From assembly GCA_900754855.1 (NCBI GenBank), contig CAAEEI010000192.1:1-11672 (forward strand): a stretch of 11,672 bases of DNA. Direction: 5' to 3'. The notes under the pieces are model-generated. The model saw only the letters and a program-made list of their open reading frames with translations, did no database searches and was not told the origin of the DNA. How positions within the stretch are numbered: position 1 is the first letter of the stretch; every line of letters begins with the position of its first letter. Shown here piece after piece: positions 6,423-11,672 of this stretch. Origin of the DNA: Lachnospiraceae bacterium (GTDB taxonomy: Bacteria; Bacillota; Clostridia; Lachnospirales; Lachnospiraceae). The position numbers and the translations under genes were made by a program.

Positions 6423-7715
6423 TTATTCTTCAAAACGAACGGCTATGGAATTGGCATGCGCCGTAAGACGCTCTGCCTTGGCAAAGGTCTCAATGTCTTC
6501 ATGAATCGGTTCCAACGCCTCTTTTCCATAGTAAATAATACTGGATTTTTTGATAAAATCATCCACGCTGAGCGGAGAAAAGAACTTGGCCGTTCCATTG
6601 GTCGGCAAAACATGATTTGGTCCGGCAAAATAGTCGCCAAGCGGCTCGCAGCTGTAAGAGCCCAGGAAAATTGCCCCGGCATTTCTGATTTTGGTCATCA
6701 CTTCAAAAGGATTCGCCGTGACAATCTCCAGATGTTCGGAAGCAATCGCATTGGTGATATTTATCGCTTCTTCCATGGTCTCCGCCAGTAAAATATATCC
6801 AAACTGATCCAGGGATTTTGCAATAATCTCCGCACGGGATAACTGCTGTAAAAATCCTTCGATTTCTTTTTCCACCTTCCGTCCCAGCTCCGGACTGGTC
6901 GTCACCAAAATCGCGCTGGCCAGCTCGTCATGCTCCGCCTGGGAAAGAAGGTCGGCAGCCACATAGCGTGGATTGGCCGTTTCATCGGCCAGAACCAGAA
7001 TCTCGCTCGGTCCCGCGATGGAATCGATACTGACATGTCCATACACCGCTTTTTTTGCCAGCGCCACATAGATATTTCCCGGTCCCACGATTTTGTCCAC
7101 CTTTTCTATGGACGCTGTTCCATAAGCCAGCGCAGCGATTGCCTGCGCGCCGCCCACCTTGTAAATGTGAGTTGCTCCGGCCTCATGGGCTGCCACAAGC
7201 GTAGCCGGGTTGACTTCTCCCTGTTTATTCGGCGGAGTAACCATAACGATTTTTTCTACTCCGGCCACCTTTGCCGGAACAATATTCATCAGCACCGAAG
7301 AAGGATAAGCCGCCTTTCCTCCCGGTACATAAACGCCCACCGAAGCAAGCGCCGTTACTTTCTGTCCCAGAATAGAGCCGTTTGGCTGCGCGTCAAACCA
7401 GCTTCTGGTCTTTTGTTTCTCATGATACTCCCGGATATTGACCAGCGCCTTACGAATAACTTTAACCAGTGAATCCTCTACCTTTGTGTAGGCTGCCGCA
7501 ATTTCTTCTTCCGTCACCTGAATGGTTTCTCTGGTCAGCCGGCATCCGTCAAATTTTTCTGTGTAAGCAAAAAGTGCTTCATCCCCCTTTTCCTTTACCT
7601 CATCAAGGATTGCCTGTACCTGTCCGGCATATGCCTCATAATGATTGGGGCTTCTTTTTAATAAGTCGCTTAAAATATTTTTTGTGGTTTCTTTATCAAT
7701 CTTTAACGTTCTCAT
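6423..7715 (-). CDS. hisD: Histidinol dehydrogenase
   Basis: The 430-residue, full-length enzyme oxidises histidinol to histidine in two NAD-dependent steps, the last of the pathway. The signature GPGNIYVALAKK (211-222) and the stretch SIAGPSEILVLAD (232-244) are present. By position, the zinc ligands are Q259, H262, D361 and H420, and the catalytic pair is E327-H328 in ASEHLEIV. Its ATG (7713-7715) overlaps the hisG stop in an ATGA junction, which suggests translational coupling; it also has its own GGAGG site at 7722-7726, 6 nt upstream. Confidence 0.98.
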   Translation of the reverse strand: MRTLKIDKETTKNILSDLLKRSPNHYEAYAGQVQAILDEVKEKGDEALFAYTEKFDGCRLTRETIQVTEEEIAAAYTKVEDSLVKVIRKALVNIREYHEKQKTRSWFDAQPNGSILGQKVTALASVGVYVPGGKAAYPSSVLMNIVPAKVAGVEKIVMVTPPNKQGEVNPATLVAAHEAGATHIYKVGGAQAIAALAYGTASIEKVDKIVGPGNIYVALAKKAVYGHVSIDSIAGPSEILVLADETANPRYVAADLLSQAEHDELASAILVTTSPELGRKVEKEIEGFLQQLSRAEIIAKSLDQFGYILLAETMEEAINITNAIASEHLEIVTANPFEVMTKIRNAGAIFLGSYSCEPLGDYFAGPNHVLPTNGTAKFFSPLSVDDFIKKSSIIYYGKEALEPIHEDIETFAKAERLTAHANSIAVRFEE

Positions 7716-8362
7716 TCTTTTCCTCCCACATTCAGTTTATGCAGATCGCGGATCAGTTTTCGGATTCTTTCCTGTTCCATTTTCAAACTCACCTGATTCA
7801 CCACCATACGGGCAGAAAGACTGCAGATTTCCTCCAGAACTTCCAGTCCGTTGGCCTTTAGTGTAGAACCGGTTTCTACAATATCCACTATGACTTCCGA
7901 AAGACCGACGATGGGCGCCAGTTCTACCGAGCCGTTCAGTTTAATGATCTCCACCGTCTGAAACTTCTGATTATAAAAATAATCTTTGGCAATATTCGGA
8001 TATTTGGACGCTACCCGGATCAGTTCCCCATGCCTGAGTTTCTCCCGGGAAGACGCCGGTCCGCATACGCACATCCTGCATTTTCCAAAACCAAGATCCA
8101 GCACTTCGTAAAGATTTCTGCCTTCTTCCAGAATCGTATCCTCTCCGACCACACCGATGTCGGCCGCACCATATTCCACATAGGTCGGCACATCGGACGC
8201 TTTTGCCAGGAAAAACTTTAACTTCAGATCTTCATTGACAAAAATCAGTTTTCGTGTGTCTTTATCTTTCATCGCCTCACAGGTGATTCCCAACTCCTCA
8301 AACATAGCCATGGTTTTTTTTGCCAGACGACCTTTTGCCAGCGCAAAAGTTAAATATCGCAT
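7712..8362 (-). CDS. hisG: ATP phosphoribosyltransferase, short-form catalytic subunit
   Basis: The 216-residue enzyme joins ATP and PRPP in the first, committed step of histidine synthesis. The PRPP-binding signature DIVETGSTLKANGL lies at 160-173, and the periplasmic-binding-like fold motif GAADIGVVGEDT at 65-76. The length marks the short form, which lacks the C-terminal regulatory domain of enteric HisG and works only in a complex with HisZ, here encoded directly upstream with one base between the genes. The ATG at 8360-8362 is preceded by AAAGGAG (about 8372-8378). Feedback by histidine would be expected to act through HisZ. Confidence 0.97.
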   Translation of the reverse strand: MRYLTFALAKGRLAKKTMAMFEELGITCEAMKDKDTRKLIFVNEDLKLKFFLAKASDVPTYVEYGAADIGVVGEDTILEEGRNLYEVLDLGFGKCRMCVCGPASSREKLRHGELIRVASKYPNIAKDYFYNQKFQTVEIIKLNGSVELAPIVGLSEVIVDIVETGSTLKANGLEVLEEICSLSARMVVNQVSLKMEQERIRKLIRDLHKLNVGGKE

Positions 8363-8363
8363 A

Positions 8364-9629
8364 TCAGTACTCCTTTCTGAAATCAGCCAGACTGGTTTTC
8401 ACTGTTTTTCCCGTAATAAAATCATAAATCGTCAGCCGGTCTCCTTCCAGGGAAAACACATTTTCCGCGCCCTGAGCACGGGCAAATTCCACATATTCCT
8501 CTTCGGTATAACTGTCTTTCCCTGCCAGCAGTTCCGTTTTTACCCCGCTTTTACGTAATTCCAGAGCAAAAGCAATCGCCTCGGCTGAATCTTCCTGCGC
8601 ATACAGTAAAACGGAGTAGGCAAATTCTTTCAAAGAAATCTTAATGTTTTGTCTGTCCAAAGCAGAAAGCATATCGTCAATCAGGATGGTAAATCCGATG
8701 GCCGGCGCATTTTTTCCAAACTGTGTCAGAAGATGGTCATATCTTCCGCCCTTCCCGATGGCATCTCCGGTTCCATAGGTATATCCCCGGAACAATATGC
8801 CGGTATAATAGTCAAAGTAGTTCACCATACCAAGATCAAAACTGATATACTTTTCATATCCGTACTGACAGACCACCTGATATACCTGTTTCAACCGGGC
8901 AATGGCCGCATGACACCGGGCATTGACCGCCAGCTCGTCCGCTCTGTCCAAAATGGAGACGTCTCCGTATAATTCATTATATTCCAGAAGAATATTCCGG
9001 CAGTTTTCGTGGATGGCAAGACCGGACACAAGCATTTCCATTCCCAGCGTATTTTTATTTTCTATGTACTCATGAATCTGTTTTTTTACCTGGTCATCCA
9101 CCGAAAGTTCATCCATAATTCCCCGGTAAAACTCCGTCTGTCCAATATCCACCCGGAAATCCTGCAGTCCGGCCGACAGGAAACAGTCAATCATCATAAC
9201 GATGGCCTCTGCGTCTGCCTCCGGCGAATCATCGTTAATATGCTCTGCCCCCATCTCTGTTTTTTCCGTTAATTTACCCTGATAACTCCGGTTATTCAAA
9301 AAGGTATTCCCCTGGTAAGATAAACGCAGGGGAAAATTACTGTCACTGTAATATTTGGCCACACTTCTGGCAATGGACGGCGTCATATCCGGCCGAAGAA
9401 CCAGCGTGTTGTTATCCCGGTCAAAAAATTTGAACATTTCTCTGGAACTTACCGTTCCGGTATCGCTGTTGAATATGTCAAAAAATTCAAAAGTCGGCGT
9501 CTCAATATCCTGATAACCGTACAATGCCAGCACCTGGTGCAGTTTTCTTTCCAGCGCCGTCTTTTTTTTACATTCCAAACTGTAAATATCTCGAACACCT
9601 TCCGGTGTATGCAGTAATTTTTCTATCAT
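8364..9629 (-). CDS. hisZ: ATP phosphoribosyltransferase regulatory subunit
   Basis: This 421-residue protein is a histidyl-tRNA-synthetase paralogue. It begins with TPEGVRDIYSLEC, has the class II motif 2-like LRLSYQGNTFLN (101-112), and shows FDYYTGILFRGY (272-283) and a GKGGRYDHL motif (292-300). The position next to a short HisG, and the departures from the HisRS histidine-binding motifs, point to HisZ and not to a second HisRS. HisZ binds HisG in an octamer and carries the histidine feedback site. The ATG at 9627-9629 has GGAGG at 9640-9644. It is the first gene of the operon, with a long leader. Residues about 335-421 form an extra C-terminal region resembling the HisRS anticodon-domain fold. 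Confidence 0.93.
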   Translation of the reverse strand: MIEKLLHTPEGVRDIYSLECKKKTALERKLHQVLALYGYQDIETPTFEFFDIFNSDTGTVSSREMFKFFDRDNNTLVLRPDMTPSIARSVAKYYSDSNFPLRLSYQGNTFLNNRSYQGKLTEKTEMGAEHINDDSPEADAEAIVMMIDCFLSAGLQDFRVDIGQTEFYRGIMDELSVDDQVKKQIHEYIENKNTLGMEMLVSGLAIHENCRNILLEYNELYGDVSILDRADELAVNARCHAAIARLKQVYQVVCQYGYEKYISFDLGMVNYFDYYTGILFRGYTYGTGDAIGKGGRYDHLLTQFGKNAPAIGFTILIDDMLSALDRQNIKISLKEFAYSVLLYAQEDSAEAIAFALELRKSGVKTELLAGKDSYTEEEYVEFARAQGAENVFSLEGDRLTIYDFITGKTVKTSLADFRKEY

Positions 9630-9768
9630 AGAAAATGATCCTCCAAATTATGGGATTAAGCAGCAGTTTTCCCACAGTCTCCGGACTGACGTTCTTCTGC
9701 TGCCCGTTCCTCCGCACATCTTTCCGCCTCTCCCGGTGCTTTATCACGGTAGAGCGGTAACGCAATAT
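9630..9768 (-). promoter_or_regulatory. his operon 5' leader with two hairpins
   Basis: About 139 nt lie between the predicted transcription start and hisZ. An upstream hairpin pairs 9751-9757 with 9724-9731 (one bulged base) and has an inner helix of five pairs with a bulge. A second hairpin pairs 9697-9703 with 9660-9666 and encloses a small 5-bp stem (9684-9688 with 9675-9679) with a four-base loop. Neither is followed by a U-tract, there is no T-box consensus, and no histidine-rich leader peptide is encoded. The leader is folded, but the mechanism, if any, is unknown. Confidence 0.45.
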
Positions 9769-9774
9769 AGATTC

Positions 9775-9802
9775 ATTATACTCCGCTTCCTTTTTTTGTC
9801 AA
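9775..9802 (-). promoter_or_regulatory. his operon promoter
   Basis: The minus strand carries a perfect -35 TTGACA (9797-9802) and a perfect -10 TATAAT (9775-9780) with a 16-bp spacer; transcription should start near 9768. A 7-bp inverted repeat (9786-9792 with 9801-9807) overlaps the -35 box and most of the spacer, and could be an operator. Read on the plus strand, that repeat is followed by a T-rich run, but no plus-strand gene lies upstream that would need a terminator. Confidence 0.85.
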
Positions 9803-9815
9803 GGAAGTTTATTTT

Positions 9816-10265
9816 TTATTCTCCCGGAAAATCCTCCGGTTCCTCTCCGTCATACCCATATTCCGGATTCTCCACCTGACCGGCTGCCCCGTACATTTCT
9901 CTTCCGGCCACATGTTTCTGCGCCCGCTCCTGTTCCACAAGATTACTGATCATCCGTTTTACCTGCACAGAATTTTTGATATTTTCCAGACGGACAATCG
10001 GGGTGGAATGATCCCTGGTATTCATATGTATGGTTCCCGTACCAAAGATCTTCTGCGCCAGCGTTCTGGTCAGCGTTATATCTGTAACCCGATACAAAAG
10101 ACACTCGTCTTCTCTGGATGACAATAATCCAGAATTAATATAAAGTCTTCCGTCTCCAATGGAATATTTCGTAAAACTGAGCGGGAACCAGAGATGATGC
10201 TTCCGGTCTTCCCAGATCATGCACTCCTCCAGCTCACGAATTTCTGCATTTTCTATATGATTCAT
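9816..10265 (-). CDS. Bacterial PH-domain protein
   Basis: This 149-residue protein has a bPH2/DUF304-like core at about 27-115: alternating strands beginning FTKYSIGDGRLYINSGLLSS, then ECLLYRVTDITLTRTLAQKIFGTGTIHM and TPIVRLENIKNSVQVKRMISNLVEQE. This is the usual bacterial PH pattern, in which a basic or aromatic surface strand is followed by a helix. There are no membrane segments, and the tail is acidic (YDGEEPEDFPGE). The cellular role of such stand-alone proteins is not established. The ATG at 10263-10265 follows AAGGAGG at ideal spacing; the frame stays open to 10499, but those codons overlap the divergent rqcH and run through both promoters, so they are rejected. The stop lies only 13 bp before the his -35 box, with no terminator, so reading through into his is possible. 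Confidence 0.85.
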   Translation of the reverse strand: MNHIENAEIRELEECMIWEDRKHHLWFPLSFTKYSIGDGRLYINSGLLSSREDECLLYRVTDITLTRTLAQKIFGTGTIHMNTRDHSTPIVRLENIKNSVQVKRMISNLVEQERAQKHVAGREMYGAAGQVENPEYGYDGEEPEDFPGE

Positions 10266-10341
10266 AAGATCCTCCTTCAACGATATGCTATCGGTTCTCT
10301 TTAAACTTATTTTTACCTTATCATAAAACCAAATTTTTTTT

Positions 10342-10370
10342 ATCTTATCATAGGAAGAATTATTAGTCAA
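10342..10370 (-). promoter_or_regulatory. Promoter of the PH-domain gene
   Basis: On the minus strand, -35 TTGACT (10365-10370) and -10 TAAGAT (10342-10347) are 17 bp apart, with a TG dinucleotide making an extended -10. Transcription should start near 10335, leaving a leader of about 70 nt. A second, near-identical 16-base copy of the -10 region (one mismatch) lies 27 bp downstream at 10310-10325. Confidence 0.75.
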
Positions 10371-10385
10371 AATATTCATCCTGCT

Positions 10386-10415
10386 TTGACATGACATAAA
10401 CCCATATGATATAGT
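10386..10415 (+). promoter_or_regulatory. Promoter of rqcH
   Basis: A perfect -35 TTGACA (10386-10391), an 18-bp spacer and -10 TATAGT (10410-10415) with an extended TG are seen; the start would be near 10422. A 7-bp perfect inverted repeat (10406-10412 with 10418-10424) brackets the -10 box. The -35 boxes of this and the divergent PH-gene promoter are only 15 bp apart. Confidence 0.78.
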
Positions 10416-10467
10416 ACATATCATTTGGTAACCGATTATTCTTTTTATTTTATCTGGAGGTACACCC

Positions 10468-11672
10468 ATGGCTTTTGACGGAACCGTAATTGCCAACATC
10501 GTTTATGATATGCATCGTCTGCTGACCGGCGGACGCATCTATAAAATCTATCAGCCGGAGGCCGATGAACTGCTGCTGGTCATTAAAAACCAGAAGGAAA
10601 CCTATCGTCTTCTTCTCTCGGCCAGCGCCAGCCTTCCCCTGGTTTACTTTACATCGGAAAATAAACAAAACCCGCTGACCGCACCGAATTTCTGTATGCT
10701 TTTACGTAAGCATATCAGTAATGGACGGATTCTTTCGGTCGTTCAGCCCGGCATGGAGCGAATTTTGGAAATTTCCATTGAACATCTCAACGAACTGGGG
10801 GATCTTTGTCAAAAAAAACTGGTCATAGAGATCATGGGGAAGCACAGCAACATTATTTTTCTGGACGACGCCTCAATGATCATCGACAGCATTAAACATA
10901 TTTCCAGCCAGGTCAGCTCCGTCCGGGAGGTTCTGCCCGGACGGACTTATACCATGCCGCCTTCCAAAGGCAAAATTGCATTGGCGGAAATTACTCCGGC
11001 ATGGATGACGGAAACCTTTTTTTCCCGGGCAAATTCCCTGCAAAAGGCCATTTACAGCAGTTTATCCGGCATCAGTCCCATGATGGCCAACGAAATCTGC
11101 TTCCGGGCCAACCTTGACGGCAGCGCTTCCACCGCTTCCCTTTCTTCCGCGCAGCAGACGGCGCTTTACGGAGAACTCATCCGTCTGAAAACCCAGCTGG
11201 AGCAGAAGGAATTTTCTCCCTGCATCGTTTATCAGGGGAATACCCCGCAGGAATTTTCCGCCCTTCCGCTTTCCATGTACACCGATATGGAAATCCGGGA
11301 GTTTCCTTCCATTTCCGAAGTTCTGGAAACTTATTACGCCGAGAAAGAAGTCGTCACAAGAATCCGACAAAAATCAACGGATCTTCGTAAAATTGTTTCT
11401 AACGCCATCGAACGAACAGCAAAAAAATATGATCTGCAGCGGAAACAGTTAAAAGATACGGAGAAGAAAGAAAAATATAAAGTCTACGGTGAGTTAATCC
11501 ATACTTATGGTTATGATGTTAAACCGGGACAAAAAGAGCTGACCTGCGTCAATTATTATGATAATCAGGAAATCACCATTCCTCTGGACGGACAGCTCAA
11601 CGCCATGGATAACGCAAAAAAATTCTTTGACCGCTACGGTAAACTGAAGCGGACTTATGAAGCGCTTCATGC
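10468..11672 (+). CDS. rqcH: RqcH (NFACT family, ribosome quality control), N-terminal 401 residues
   Basis: The ATG at 10468 has GGAGG at 10456-10460 and opens a frame that runs off the window edge after 401 codons. It begins AFDGTVIANIV and continues with GGRIYKIYQP (21-30), CMLLRKHI (76-83), EIMGKHSNIIFLD (121-133) and the helix-hairpin-helix GISP (201-204). A charged, probably coiled-coil stretch follows at about 285-345, then the LDGQLNAMDNAKKFFDRYGKLKR motif (373-395). These are hallmarks of NFACT proteins, often labelled fibronectin-binding protein A. In Bacillus subtilis the homologue binds stalled 50S subunits and adds C-terminal alanine tails. The tRNA-contacting pair there is D97-R98; here it is E97-R98. 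The C-terminal NFACT-R domain lies outside the window. Confidence 0.93.
   Translation, partial: MAFDGTVIANIVYDMHRLLTGGRIYKIYQPEADELLLVIKNQKETYRLLLSASASLPLVYFTSENKQNPLTAPNFCMLLRKHISNGRILSVVQPGMERILEISIEHLNELGDLCQKKLVIEIMGKHSNIIFLDDASMIIDSIKHISSQVSSVREVLPGRTYTMPPSKGKIALAEITPAWMTETFFSRANSLQKAIYSSLSGISPMMANEICFRANLDGSASTASLSSAQQTALYGELIRLKTQLEQKEFSPCIVYQGNTPQEFSALPLSMYTDMEIREFPSISEVLETYYAEKEVVTRIRQKSTDLRKIVSNAIERTAKKYDLQRKQLKDTEKKEKYKVYGELIHTYGYDVKPGQKELTCVNYYDNQEITIPLDGQLNAMDNAKKFFDRYGKLKRTYEALH

Noticed and set aside
6108..6791. 227-codon plus-strand open frame across the hisB-hisD junction
   Set aside because: Antisense to two well-supported genes and without family resemblance.
9568..9765. 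Possible leader peptide of 65 codons before hisZ
   Set aside because: It starts with TTG almost at the predicted transcription start, has no ribosome binding site, overlaps hisZ, and contains no run of histidines.
10266..10499. N-terminal extension of the PH-domain protein
   Set aside because: The extension crosses both divergent promoters and the rqcH start, while the ATG at 10265 has an ideal AAGGAGG site.

Overview
The window looks like chromosomal DNA of a low-to-moderate GC Firmicute, most likely a clostridial gut-type anaerobe of the Lachnospiraceae. This rests on strong AGGAGG-type ribosome binding sites, consensus TTGACA/TATAAT promoters, a short-form HisG that depends on HisZ, a HisIE fusion, and the general look of the proteins. 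The taxonomic call is inference. There are no tRNAs, rRNAs, CRISPR arrays or mobile elements, and every large gene belongs to a known family.

Layout from left to right: (1) 1-562, + strand, the 3' end of an ABC-2-type transporter permease, ending at a long 18-bp-stem hairpin at 574-624. (2) The minus strand carries promoter - 46-residue membrane microprotein (4136-4276) - structured leader (4021-4124) - alaS (1357-3996, TTG start) - class II aldolase (640-1308), with the hairpin at 574-624 as terminator. (3) The minus strand also carries a histidine operon, hisZ-hisG-hisD-hisB-hisIE (9629 down to 4368), driven by a near-perfect promoter at 9775-9802 with a folded leader of about 139 nt. (4) 9816-10265, minus, is a small bacterial PH-domain protein. 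(5) 10468-11672, +, is the 5' part of rqcH (NFACT family), transcribed divergently from the PH gene out of a compact back-to-back promoter region.

The his operon encodes the first steps of histidine synthesis (HisZG, HisIE), the dehydratase HisB and the last enzyme HisD. hisC, hisH, hisA, the catalytic hisF and the histidinol-phosphatase are not in the window. In their place, HisIE carries an N-terminal domain of about 225 residues that resembles a HisF barrel which kept both catalytic-position aspartates but lost its phosphate-binding loops.

The two observations most worth following are this degenerate HisF-like/HisIE fusion, and the RNA leader just upstream of alaS. In that leader the loop of one hairpin is complementary over 10 bp to a segment about 60 nt further on, which predicts a pseudoknot. 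No T-box signature was found there, although many Firmicute alaS genes have one.
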